Below are positions 1 to 7,026 of a stretch of DNA of 9,104 nt, piece by piece. The notes below the pieces were generated by a model. The model did no database searches. It worked only from the letters and a program-made list of their open reading frames with translations, and was not told the DNA's origin. The DNA lies in NCBI GenBank assembly GCA_903866355.1, contig CAIPNE010000390.1, forward strand, positions 1 to 9,104. The letters are read 5' to 3'. The first letter of the stretch is position 1. Every line of letters begins with the position of its first letter. Origin of the DNA: an uncultured Gammaproteobacteria bacterium. GTDB taxonomy: Bacteria; Pseudomonadota; Gammaproteobacteria; Ga0077536. The position numbers were made by a program, and so were the translations under genes.

Positions 1-1
1 C

Positions 2-208
2 ACGCAACTCGATGGCCAGCCCGTGGTGTGGCTGGTAGATCCCAAAACCCACCAAGTCCAGCCGCGTATCGTGGAGGTTGCCGAATATCGCGAAGATGGT
101 GTGGCGCTAAGTGCCGGGGTTCTCGCCGGTGAGCGTGTGGTGGTGGCCGGCGCCCACAAGTTGCGCGCTGGGGAGCTGGTGCAGCTACCGGCGGGCACCA
201 CGCCCTAA
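2..208 (+). CDS. RND efflux periplasmic adaptor (membrane fusion protein), C-terminal end only
   Basis: This is the tail of an open frame that runs in from outside the window; its real start is not visible. The last 68 residues have the form of the membrane-proximal domain of RND adaptors: a VVWLVDP strand, a basic V-x-P-R-x-V-x-V stretch, then G-V-L-A-G-E-R-V-V-V-A-G-A-H-K-L and a short tail. The G-x-x-x-G-(D/E)-x-V-V-x-x-G pattern near the C-terminus is typical of the family. Such proteins are periplasmic, usually anchored in the inner membrane, and link an RND pump to an outer-membrane channel. The complete RND permease starting nine bases downstream strongly supports the call. A hydrophobic or lipid anchor would lie in the missing N-terminus. 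The substrate cannot be deduced. Confidence 0.85.
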   Translation, partial: TQLDGQPVVWLVDPKTHQVQPRIVEVAEYREDGVALSAGVLAGERVVVAGAHKLRAGELVQLPAGTTP

Positions 209-217
209 GCGCCGCCG

Positions 218-3200
218 ATGAGCCGTTTCAATCTGTCGGAATGGTCGCTGGCCCATCGTGGGCTGGTGCTCTATCTCATGGTCATGCTCACCGCGGTGGG
301 GGTGTTTGCCTATCAGCGGTTGGGGCAGTCAGAAGACCCGCCGTTTACGTTCAAGGTGATGGTGGTGCGTACTTTGTGGCCCGGTGCGACCGCCCGAGAA
401 GTCGAGCTACAGCTAACCGATCGGATCGAGAAAAAGCTACAAGAGGCGCCCAATTTGGAGCGCTTGCTAAGCTATTCCAAGCCGGGCGAATCCGTCGTGC
501 TATTTGAAATGAAGGGCTCGGCACCCGCCTCCGCGGTGCCGGAAACTTGGTACCAAGTGCGCAAGCGAGTTGGCGATATTCGCGCCACGCTGCCCGCGGG
601 GATTCAAGGTCCATTTTTCAACGACGAATTTGGCGACGTGCTGGGTAATATCTATGCCCTGCAGGGCGAGGGGTTTCTCTACGCGGATCTCAAGACCCAA
701 GCTGACCGCATTCGTCAGCGCCTGCTGCAGGTACCCAACGTCGCCAAAGTAGAATTGCTCGGCGTGCAGGAAGAAAAACTGTGGATCGAGATCTCCAACG
801 CGCGACTGGCGGCGCTTGGCCTCGACCCACAAACGGTATTTGCCGCCATCCAGCAGCAAAATGCGGTGACCCCCGCAGGTGCCTTCGAAACCGATACCGA
901 CAAAATCCAGCTGCGGGTGTCGGGTGGTTTTGACTCCACTGAACAAGTCCGGAATTTGGTGCTGCGCGCAGGTGCTCGCAGCCTGCGCTTGGGTGACATT
1001 GCACGGGTGTGGCGCGGCTATGCCGATCCACCCTCGCCCAGCATGCGCTACATGGGTCACCCGGCCTTGGGCTTGGGTATTGCGATGGCGGCGAACGGCA
1101 ACATCATCGATCTGGGGCGGGATCTCGACGTGGCACTGCGCGCCATTCGCGCCGATCTGCCGATCGGTTTAGAGCTCAACACTGTCTGCGACCAGCCGGT
1201 CACGGTGCAAAAATCGATCAGGGAATTTCTGCACTCCCTCAGCGAAGCGGTGCTGATAGTCTTGGCGGTGAGTTTGGTGTCACTCGGTGTGCGCGCCGGG
1301 CTCGTGGTGGTGCTGGTGATTCCGGCGGTGTTGGCGATCACTTTCTTCAGCATGTATTTGCTGGATATCGGTCTGCATAAGATCTCGCTCGGCGCGTTGA
1401 TACTCTCGCTGGGCCTGCTGGTAGACGACGCCATCATCGCCGTGGAAATGATGGCCGTAAAAATGGAACAGGGCTGGGATCGCGTGCGCGCTGCAAGCTT
1501 CACCTATCGCAGTACCGCCTTCCCCATGTTGACCGGCACGCTGGTGACCGCCGCCGGCTTTTTACCCATCGCCACCGCACAGTCCACGACCGGGGAATAC
1601 ACGCGTTCTATTTTTCAAGTAACGGTCATTGCACTGGTGGTGTCGTGGTTTGCCGCAGTGGTGTTTATCCCCTGGCTAGGCTACCAACTGCTGCCAGATT
1701 CCCACGCGCGTGGGCGTGCAGCAGGGGACCCAGACTTGGCGGGCGAGGGGGTCTATCAAACCCGCTTTTATCGGCGTTTCCGCGCCTTGGTGACCGCTTG
1801 TGTGACTCACCGGATTAAGGTCGTGGTGGGTACGGTGCTGCTGTTGGGGCTGTCGGCCGTCGCTTTTCGTTGGGTGCCACAGCAGTTTTTCCCGGCCTCA
1901 AACCGGCCTGAACTCATCATCGATCTGCGCCTCACGCAAGGTGGATCCATCGCTGCGACCTCCGCTGCGGTGGGACGTTTAGAGGCAATACTCGCCACCG
2001 AACCCGAGGTTCTAAGCTATGTGAGCTACGTAGGCGTTGGCAGCCCGCGTTTCTATTTACCGCTCGATCAACAATTGCCGGCCGATAATTTTGGTCAGGT
2101 GGTGGTGTTGACGGGCGGCAGCGTGGAACGCGAGCGCGTGCGGACGCGGCTTATCGCTAAGCTGCATAGTGAATTTCCGGCACTTTGGACCAATATTTCC
2201 CGTTTGGAGAATGGTCCGCCGGTGGGTTTTCCCGTGCAGTTTCGCGTGGGAGGCGAAGATATCCCCACCGTACGGCGTTACGCGGCGGAGGTCGCCGCCG
2301 TTATGCGCAGCAACCCTCGCCTATCCGATGTGCAATTTAATTGGGACGAGCCCTCCAAGGTCACGCGCGTCGTGGTGGACCAAGAGCGCGCGCGGCTGGT
2401 GGGACTGTCCTCGCAGGACGTCGCGCAATTTTTGCATAACTCACTCAATGGCACGTCGGTCACTTTTCAGCGCGACGGTGATCGCTTGGTCGAGGTGTTA
2501 GTACGGGGACCCGCCGAGGAACGCGCCAAGCTCTCGCTGCTCTCGGAATTGACCATCCCCACGCCCACGCATCAGCGCGTGCCACTCACGCAATTGGTGC
2601 GCATTGAGCATGGCTTCGAGACCGGTCTGGTGTGGCGTCGCAACCACCTGCCCACGGTAACCGTGCGGGCCAATATCCACGGCACTACCCAAGCCCCGGA
2701 AGTGACGGCGCAGATTGACCCACTGCTAGACCCGCTGCGCGCGCGCTTACCCGCCGGTTACACCATTGAGATCGGCGGGGCGGTAGAGGAATCCGTACGG
2801 GGGCAGCGTTCGGTCGCGGCGGGTGCGCCGTTGTTTGTGGTGACTGTGCTGACGGTGCTGATGATTCAACTGCAGAGTTTCCAACGGGTGTTATTAGTGG
2901 TGGCCACGGCCCCCCTCGGCTTTATCGGCGTGACCGTATTCCTGTTGCTTTTCAAGCAGCCGTTTGGGTTTGTGGCGATGCTCGGCACCATCGCGCTGAG
3001 CGGCATGATCATGCGTAATTCTTTGATACTCATCGACCAGATAGAGCAGGACATCGCACTGGGTCAGACGCCTTTTCAGGCGGTGATTGAGGCCACCGTG
3101 CGGCGTTGCAGACCGATTGTGTTGACCGCTGCGGCCGCGGTGCTGGCGATGATTCCGCTCATCAGCAGTGCTTTTTTTGGGCCCATGGCGGTCGCTATCA

Positions 3201-3310
3201 TGGGCGGCTTAATTTTTGCTACCTTACTCACGCTGGTGTCATTGCCAGCGTTGTATGCCGTTTGGTTTCGCATTGACACGCACCCCGAGGGCGCGCGCGA
3301 GGAGATTTAG
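218..3310 (+). CDS. RND-family efflux permease (HAE1 type, TriC/AcrB-like inner-membrane pump)
   Basis: This 1030-residue protein is a full-length proton-driven multidrug efflux permease; the family is usually about 1015-1050 residues. The layout is classic: TM1 near residues 13-33, a large periplasmic porter/docking region, a TM2-6 block (about 335-500), TM7 near 534-551, a second large periplasmic loop, and TM8-12 from about 868. TM4 carries the signature G-L-L-V-D-D-A-I-I with the proton-relay pair D403/D404. In TM10 the AcrB lysine (K940) position is occupied by R933 in G-M-I-M-R-N-S. A TM11 threonine (T970 in V-L-T-A-A-A) matches AcrB T978. The N-terminal N-L-S-E-W start and the M-I-M-R-N motif resemble the TriC branch rather than AcrB itself. 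That placement is from memory of the family. No strong Shine-Dalgarno precedes the ATG, so translational coupling to the adaptor gene nine bases upstream is likely. The pumped compound is unknown. Confidence 0.95.
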   Translation: MSRFNLSEWSLAHRGLVLYLMVMLTAVGVFAYQRLGQSEDPPFTFKVMVVRTLWPGATAREVELQLTDRIEKKLQEAPNLERLLSYSKPGESVVLFEMKGSAPASAVPETWYQVRKRVGDIRATLPAGIQGPFFNDEFGDVLGNIYALQGEGFLYADLKTQADRIRQRLLQVPNVAKVELLGVQEEKLWIEISNARLAALGLDPQTVFAAIQQQNAVTPAGAFETDTDKIQLRVSGGFDSTEQVRNLVLRAGARSLRLGDIARVWRGYADPPSPSMRYMGHPALGLGIAMAANGNIIDLGRDLDVALRAIRADLPIGLELNTVCDQPVTVQKSIREFLHSLSEAVLIVLAVSLVSLGVRAGLVVVLVIPAVLAITFFSMYLLDIGLHKISLGALILSLGLLVDDAIIAVEMMAVKMEQGWDRVRAASFTYRSTAFPMLTGTLVTAAGFLPIATAQSTTGEYTRSIFQVTVIALVVSWFAAVVFIPWLGYQLLPDSHARGRAAGDPDLAGEGVYQTRFYRRFRALVTACVTHRIKVVVGTVLLLGLSAVAFRWVPQQFFPASNRPELIIDLRLTQGGSIAATSAAVGRLEAILATEPEVLSYVSYVGVGSPRFYLPLDQQLPADNFGQVVVLTGGSVERERVRTRLIAKLHSEFPALWTNISRLENGPPVGFPVQFRVGGEDIPTVRRYAAEVAAVMRSNPRLSDVQFNWDEPSKVTRVVVDQERARLVGLSSQDVAQFLHNSLNGTSVTFQRDGDRLVEVLVRGPAEERAKLSLLSELTIPTPTHQRVPLTQLVRIEHGFETGLVWRRNHLPTVTVRANIHGTTQAPEVTAQIDPLLDPLRARLPAGYTIEIGGAVEESVRGQRSVAAGAPLFVVTVLTVLMIQLQSFQRVLLVVATAPLGFIGVTVFLLLFKQPFGFVAMLGTIALSGMIMRNSLILIDQIEQDIALGQTPFQAVIEATVRRCRPIVLTAAAAVLAMIPLISSAFFGPMAVAIMGGLIFATLLTLVSLPALYAVWFRIDTHPEGAREEI

Positions 3311-3317
3311 CATCCCT

Positions 3318-4118
3318 GTGGTTTTACCCAATCAACGCTATCGCACGTGGGCCGGCGCGGCCCGCACGCTCGGGCTGCTGCTGGCCTTGGTGCCGGGTCT
3401 TGCAGGGGCGGTATGCGTGCGTCACGAACCCGGCACGCTGTGGGATTTCGAGGGCACGCTGGCAGCCAAACTGCGCGTGCGCATGACGCTGGTTTTTAGC
3501 GGGGAACAGGTTGATGGTGTGTATTTTTACGCCAACCAGTTACGGGATATCCCCCTCAAAGGGCACCTGAGTAACGCGCAGAATTTAGTGCTCGATGAGC
3601 TGGATGCCACGGGCGCGGTGACGGCGCGCTTCGTCGGACACTTTCCGGAGCGCGACCCTGGCAGCACCTACGGCGACAGTCCACTCACCTGCGATGTCAT
3701 CGCCGGCACTTGGCAAAAACTCGCCGGCGGTGCGGCGTTACCGGTCTACCTCACCACCAGCAGCGCGGTTACCGGCAGCCTCGATCACCGCTATCTCGCA
3801 GCGCTGGGGGTGCACGACGACCACCTCATCAACGACGGTGCGACGCGCTTTTGGCGGGCGGTGAAGGCCGACGACCGGCCGGTGGTCGCAGCCCAAATTG
3901 CCTATCCGATCGCGGTCAACGTGGCGGGTAGACGCCTGCGGTTGAAGACTCCGGCTGAACTACTCAGCCATTACGACGCTATTTTTACGGAAGCTTTTCG
4001 GGCAGCTATCCTCAAGGCGATGCCGCGCAATCTGTTCGTGCGTGACCAAGGGGCCATGCTGGGCAGCGGTGCGGTGTGGTTCGGGGCCAATGGCAAAGCC
4101 ACCGCGCTCAGTCCCTAA
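3318..4118 (+). CDS. Secreted two-domain protein of unknown function, RND-operon member
   Basis: I propose the GTG at 3318 as start, giving 266 residues. GAGGAG (3299-3304), at the end of the permease gene, lies 13 bases upstream, rather far but the best site. The product begins with a basic segment, then a hydrophobic L-G-L-L-L-A-L-V-P-G-L-A-G-A stretch, a good Sec signal peptide probably cleaved just before or after the alanine preceding VCVRHE. Residues about 30-140 look beta-rich (V-D-G-V-Y-F-Y, I-P-L-K-G, L-D-E-L, G-T-W-Q-K-L), resembling small secreted domains that bear repeated Y-F-Y and G-T-W strands. Residues about 155-266 (F-W-R-A-V-K-A-D-D, Y-P-I-A-V, L-L-S-H-Y-D-A-I-F, G-S-G-A-V-W-F) suggest an NTF2-like alpha+beta fold. 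Both fold assignments are inference. It starts seven bases after the permease stop, so it is probably co-expressed with the pump and periplasmic. The frame stays open to 3216, inside the permease gene, but a start there would lose the signal peptide position. Confidence 0.75.
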   Translation: MVLPNQRYRTWAGAARTLGLLLALVPGLAGAVCVRHEPGTLWDFEGTLAAKLRVRMTLVFSGEQVDGVYFYANQLRDIPLKGHLSNAQNLVLDELDATGAVTARFVGHFPERDPGSTYGDSPLTCDVIAGTWQKLAGGAALPVYLTTSSAVTGSLDHRYLAALGVHDDHLINDGATRFWRAVKADDRPVVAAQIAYPIAVNVAGRRLRLKTPAELLSHYDAIFTEAFRAAILKAMPRNLFVRDQGAMLGSGAVWFGANGKATALSP

Positions 4119-4158
4119 CCCTACCGTTTGTCGTTGACCGTCGGGAGCAATCGTTGAC

Positions 4159-5001
4159 ATGAATTTCGACCTCGATCTCGGCAAGCTATTCGTGTTTATC
4201 GTGGGCGGGCTGATTTTTTTCGCACTGGAAACACTCGTCCCGGCGCGCCCTTGGCGTCAGCCACGGCGGCAGCGACTCGCTTTTCACGGCGCGGTGGCAG
4301 TCCTCAATATGGTCTTGGTGCGGCAATTGGTTTATGTGCCCTCGCTGCTCTGGCTCGTGTACGTCGAGGAGCAAGGCTATGGTCTGGCGCGCTGGTGGGG
4401 GTTGATTGGGGTGGGGGAAATCCTCGCTGCCGTGGTGGTGCTGGATGGTCTGGATTATTTCTGGCATCGGGCTAATCACCGCGTGCGTTTTTTCTGGCGT
4501 TTCCATAAAGCCCATCACGCGGATACGGCGATGGACGTCACCACCGCGTTACGGTTCCACCCGGGAGAACTGTTGTTGTCGGCCGGTATGAAGGCCCTGT
4601 GGCTTTGGGTGTGGGGCCCAACCGTGGTCGCGTGGTTTGTCTTTGAGGTGCTGGTCAGCCTGTGTGCGCAGTTCCATCACAGCAATATAGATTTTCCCGA
4701 TGCAGTGGAGCGGTATTTATCATGGGTGGTCGTCACCCCGCGGTTTCACGCCGCACACCACGCCGTTGATCAGCGCTATGGGAACCGTAATTTTTCGACT
4801 ATTTTCAGCTTCTGGGATCGTCTTTTTGGGAGCTATGCCCGCCCAGCAGATGGCGGTGCTACCACCCGTGGTGAGCACGCTCTAGGCTTGCCCGAAGGGC
4901 GGGATCTGGCCTTCTCGCTGCGGGCGTGGATGACGGAGCCCGGCGCTGCGCGTAATCTGCAATTGAGCGATGCCGCGCCGGGTTCGCTAGAGCCCCGCTA
5001 G
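4159..5001 (+). CDS. Fatty acid hydroxylase / sterol desaturase superfamily membrane di-iron enzyme
   Basis: This 280-residue integral membrane protein carries the complete histidine-cluster signature of the fatty acid hydroxylase superfamily: H103-x3-H107, H116-x2-H119-H120, H134 in R-F-H-P, H173-H174 in Q-F-H-H-S-N, and H197-x2-H200-H201. These residues bind a di-iron centre that uses O2 to hydroxylate or desaturate lipids or other hydrophobic substrates. Hydrophobic segments lie around residues 8-26, 45-68, 78-100 and 140-170, with the His clusters facing one side. The ATG has a GGGAG Shine-Dalgarno (4143-4147) 11 bases upstream. It follows the secreted protein gene by 40 bp and may belong to the same unit. 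The exact substrate (fatty acid, sterol, hopanoid, carotenoid or ether lipid) cannot be read from the sequence. All expected iron ligands appear intact. Confidence 0.92.
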   Translation: MNFDLDLGKLFVFIVGGLIFFALETLVPARPWRQPRRQRLAFHGAVAVLNMVLVRQLVYVPSLLWLVYVEEQGYGLARWWGLIGVGEILAAVVVLDGLDYFWHRANHRVRFFWRFHKAHHADTAMDVTTALRFHPGELLLSAGMKALWLWVWGPTVVAWFVFEVLVSLCAQFHHSNIDFPDAVERYLSWVVVTPRFHAAHHAVDQRYGNRNFSTIFSFWDRLFGSYARPADGGATTRGEHALGLPEGRDLAFSLRAWMTEPGAARNLQLSDAAPGSLEPR

Positions 5002-5020
5002 GTCCCGCCTCGCGACGTAA

Positions 5021-5032
5021 TGTTTTAAAACA
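5021..5032. promoter_or_regulatory. 12-bp perfect palindrome before the small exported protein gene
   Basis: TGTTTTAAAACA is a perfect inverted repeat in the 48-bp gap between the hydroxylase stop and the next start. It lies 17 bases ahead of the ATG at 5050 and 4 bases ahead of the Shine-Dalgarno GGGAG. It is strikingly AT-rich in a GC-rich neighbourhood. It could be an operator or part of a promoter; no convincing -35 box is visible. A chance palindrome of this size is quite possible. Confidence 0.25.
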
Positions 5033-5049
5033 CCTTGGGAGTACAGTTT

Positions 5050-5310
5050 ATGAAGATAGTCACAGCCCTGTTGCTAGCCCTGCCTCTGTCGGTTTTTGCG
5101 GCTGAGCATGGTGGCGCGCCGGCGGAAGCCGCGTCCGAACACGCGTCCGAACACGCGTCCGAACACGCGGGTGAGGCGGCGGCCAGCAAGGACACCGCTG
5201 CGGTCGCCAAAGATACGGCCAACGATGCCAAAAAAGACGCGGCAGCGGCAAGCTCAGATAAAGCAGCACCTGCTGAACACGCAGGGACGCCGGCGGCAAA
5301 GGCGCCCTGA
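5050..5310 (+). CDS. Small exported Ala/Glu/His-rich protein with EHAS repeats
   Basis: This encodes 86 residues. The ATG at 5050 is chosen because GGGAG (5037-5041) lies eight bases upstream and the product then starts with an ideal signal peptide, MKIVTALLLALPLSVFA, probably cut before AEHGG. A TTG at 5035 in the same frame overlaps the Shine-Dalgarno and is unlikely. The mature protein is almost only Ala, Glu, His, Ser, Lys, Asp and Thr and has no Cys or Trp. Residues 28-39 are three exact A-S-E-H units, so H31, H35 and H39 would line one face of a helix, joined by E30, E34 and E38. The rest is a charged, alanine-rich, probably helical or disordered tail ending in A-A-K-A-P. It is likely periplasmic. 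No family is recognised. The next gene begins four bases after the stop. A metal-binding role is only a guess from the His spacing. Confidence 0.7.
   Translation: MKIVTALLLALPLSVFAAEHGGAPAEAASEHASEHASEHAGEAAASKDTAAVAKDTANDAKKDAAAASSDKAAPAEHAGTPAAKAP
5131..5166 (+). repeat. Perfect 12-bp tandem repeat, three copies
   Basis: The unit GCGTCCGAACAC occurs three times without any mismatch (5131-5142, 5143-5154, 5155-5166), in frame inside the small exported protein gene, and encodes A-S-E-H each time. Exact identity at third codon positions points to recent slippage duplication rather than selection on protein sequence alone. Copy number could vary between strains in steps of four residues without a frameshift. 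Confidence 0.95.
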
Positions 5311-5314
5311 ACCG

Positions 5315-5842
5315 GTGCCCATAGCCGCCTTCACCGCCCGATCTTGGGCTGTGCCGAGATGGCTATTCGGCCTGTTGGTGTGCGGGTGTTCGCTGGCGGT
5401 AGCCGAGCCCAACACGATCACCAATACCAACAGCGCGGGCGCGGGCGCGGGCGGGGCCGCCACGACGGCTACCCCGCCCCAGTTTTATGTAGAAGACATC
5501 AAAGCCGCGATGATGACCTACATCGCGCAGCGGGTAGATGCGCAAGGCGTGTTCCATTTGCGTGATGAGAAAACCGGCGAGAATCTGCATCTCAAGTTCG
5601 TGGTCATCCACGACCCGGTGCGGGTGATTGGCGGCAGCACTTATTTTGCCTGCACCGATTTCCAAGTGCAGGGCGATGAGAAAAAACTCTACGATATCGA
5701 TTTCTGGATGAATCCCCAAACGGGGGAGCTCAAAATTTACGCCGAGAAAATTCACAAAGAACCGCGCAAGTCCTTGCTCTACGGTTGGTACAAGTACCCT
5801 CGCTATACCTTTGTGAACGATCAGGTGGTCTCCCTTTACTGA
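5315..5842 (+). CDS. Exported protein of unknown function
   Basis: I propose a GTG start at 5315, giving 175 residues; a second in-frame GTG at 5351 would give a shorter and cleaner signal peptide (M-P-R-W then L-F-G-L-L-V-C-G-C-S-L-A-V-A). Ribosome-binding signals are weak at both, so coupling to the gene ending four bases upstream is likely. After the signal comes a low-complexity Asn/Thr/Gly/Ala linker to about residue 58, then a compact domain (about 60-175) with Y-V-E-D-I-K-A-A-M-M, H-L-R-D-E-K-T-G, V-V-I-H-D-P-V-R, Y-F-A-C-T-D-F, Y-D-I-D-F-W-M, I-H-K-E-P and W-Y-K-Y-P. This strand-rich domain, with its aspartate-aromatic pattern and I-H-K-E near the end, resembles conserved secreted proteins of unknown function that I cannot name. 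The V-C-G-C-S stretch is a poor lipobox, so lipidation is unlikely. The frame is open further upstream to 5096 but only overlaps the previous gene. Confidence 0.72.
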   Translation: MPIAAFTARSWAVPRWLFGLLVCGCSLAVAEPNTITNTNSAGAGAGGAATTATPPQFYVEDIKAAMMTYIAQRVDAQGVFHLRDEKTGENLHLKFVVIHDPVRVIGGSTYFACTDFQVQGDEKKLYDIDFWMNPQTGELKIYAEKIHKEPRKSLLYGWYKYPRYTFVNDQVVSLY

Positions 5843-5884
5843 GGGGCGACGGCACACTGGCAGATCGGCCCGCTAACTCCGCGC

Positions 5885-5914
5885 GGCGAGGGGAGCGCGT
5901 ATTGGCCTCTCGCC
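5885..5914 (+). other. Stable hairpin in the leader before the aldo/keto reductase gene
   Basis: GGCGAGGGG (5885-5893) pairs with CCTCTCGCC (5906-5914) over nine base pairs with a single G-U, leaving a 12-base loop. It lies 29 bases before the reductase start and 42 bases after the preceding stop codon. No run of T follows, so it is not a textbook intrinsic terminator. It could be a processing or attenuation structure, or chance in GC-rich DNA. Confidence 0.35.
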
Positions 5915-5943
5915 TACCGAAACCGTACCAAGAGAGCCTCTAC

Positions 5944-7026
5944 ATGCTTAAAAAACGCTTGGGTAATAGCGCGCTGGAAGTCACCGATTTTTGCCTGGGT
6001 ACGATGACCTGGGGGGAACAAAACTCGGCGCCCGAAGCGCATGCGCAGATCGAACAGGCGCTAGCCATGGGCATTAATTTCATCGATACCGCCGAGATGT
6101 ACCCGGTGCCGCCTGGCCGAGAAACCCAAGGACGCACAGAAACCATCCTCGGCGAGTGGTTGGCCAAGAACCCCGCGCGGCGCGCCGAGTTTGTTTTGGC
6201 GTCGAAAATTGCAGGTCCCGGCCGGCGGGACTGGATTCGTGACGGCGATACCAAAGTCTCGGCCAAGACCATCCCCTGGGCGCTCGATGACAGCCTCCGA
6301 CGATTGCACACGGACTGTATCGACCTGTACCAAATCCACTGGCCTGACCGCAACGTGCCAATGTTCGGTGGTTGGCAGTTCGATGTTCATAAAGAGAAAG
6401 ACACCACCCCCATTCTGGAGCAAATTCAAGCACTCTCCGCGGCCATCACGGCGGGCAAGATTCGGGCGTATGGCTTGTCGAATGAAACCTGCTTCGGGGT
6501 TTGCGAATTTGTGCGCTTAGCGCGTGAAAATGGCTTGCCGGCGCCGGCGTCGATCCAGAATGGCTACAACTTGGTGATTCGGACTTTCGATGGCGACCTA
6601 GCGGAAGCCAGCCACCGTTTGCAGGTGCCGCTGCTGGCGTATTCACCGCTTGCCATGGGCTTGCTGAGCGGGAAATACATGACCGCGGAGGGGGTGATTG
6701 CGCCCTTCGATAAACCACCTGCGCCGGCCGTCGCCGACGCCCGGGTGGGTCGCTTTCCCCAGTTTGGGGACCGCTACAAGCGCCCCCGCGCGTTGCTTGC
6801 GGCGGCCGAGTACGACCGCCTAGCGCGGCGCCATGGGCTCAGCCCTTTGACGCTCGCGCTGGCGTTTGTGCGGCAGCGGTTTTTTGTTGCTTCAACGATC
6901 CTTGGGGCGACCAGCGTGGCCCAGTTACAGGCCCAAGTGCAGGCTGGTGACACCGTCCTCTCCCCCGAAATACTGCGCGACATTGAGGAAATTCACAGCA
7001 TTTACACCAGCCCCGCAGGTCAGTAA
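5944..7026 (+). CDS. tas: Tas-like NADP(H)-dependent aldo/keto reductase
   Basis: The 360-residue protein matches Escherichia coli Tas (346 residues) closely along its length as I remember it: G-T-M-T-W-G-E-Q-N-S near the N-terminus, A-E-M-Y-P-V-P-P, E-T-Q-G-x-T-E-T, L-H-T-D-C-I-D-L-Y-Q-I-H-W-P, G-L-S-N-E-T-x-F-G-V, S-I-Q-N-x-Y, L-L-A-Y-S-P-L-A, L-x-G-K-Y, and L-A-F-V-R then V-A-S-T-I-L-G-A-T near the end. The aldo/keto reductase catalytic tetrad is complete: D48, Y53, K88 and H132. It is a cytosolic TIM-barrel enzyme reducing carbonyl compounds with NADPH; the natural substrate of Tas-type enzymes is unclear. AAGAGAG (5930-5936) lies seven bases before the ATG, which fixes the start although the frame is open further upstream. 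A 101-bp gap with a hairpin separates it from the preceding gene. Its last seven bases overlap the convergent lipoprotein gene. Confidence 0.93.
   Translation: MLKKRLGNSALEVTDFCLGTMTWGEQNSAPEAHAQIEQALAMGINFIDTAEMYPVPPGRETQGRTETILGEWLAKNPARRAEFVLASKIAGPGRRDWIRDGDTKVSAKTIPWALDDSLRRLHTDCIDLYQIHWPDRNVPMFGGWQFDVHKEKDTTPILEQIQALSAAITAGKIRAYGLSNETCFGVCEFVRLARENGLPAPASIQNGYNLVIRTFDGDLAEASHRLQVPLLAYSPLAMGLLSGKYMTAEGVIAPFDKPPAPAVADARVGRFPQFGDRYKRPRALLAAAEYDRLARRHGLSPLTLALAFVRQRFFVASTILGATSVAQLQAQVQAGDTVLSPEILRDIEEIHSIYTSPAGQ
7020..7026. other. 7-bp tail-to-tail overlap of convergent genes
   Basis: The reductase stop TAA (7024-7026, plus strand) lies within the last codons of the minus-strand lipoprotein gene, whose stop TGA occupies 7022-7020. 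There is therefore no intergenic space for a terminator. No hairpin with a T-run is visible on either side within about 40 bases, so the transcripts probably run into each other's genes. Confidence 0.9.

Noticed and set aside
500..1060. Long minus-strand open frame (186 codons) inside the RND permease gene
   Set aside because: It lies wholly opposite a confident permease gene, has no ribosome site, and its translation shows no family features. It is an antisense shadow of GC-rich coding DNA.
4131..4158. Direct repeat TCGTTGAC at 4131-4138 and 4151-4158 before the hydroxylase gene
   Set aside because: Only eight bases are identical in a 20-base step. This is too short to claim an operator or duplication without comparison.
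5025..5231. Minus-strand frame with repeated Cys-Ser-Asp-Ala units
   Set aside because: It is the reverse reading of the 12-bp repeat in the plus-strand small exported protein gene, which has a clear start and signal peptide.
5096..5314. Upstream extension of the second exported protein into the EHAS-repeat gene
   Set aside because: The extension is arginine-rich frame noise over the repeat and would bury the signal peptide in the middle of the protein.
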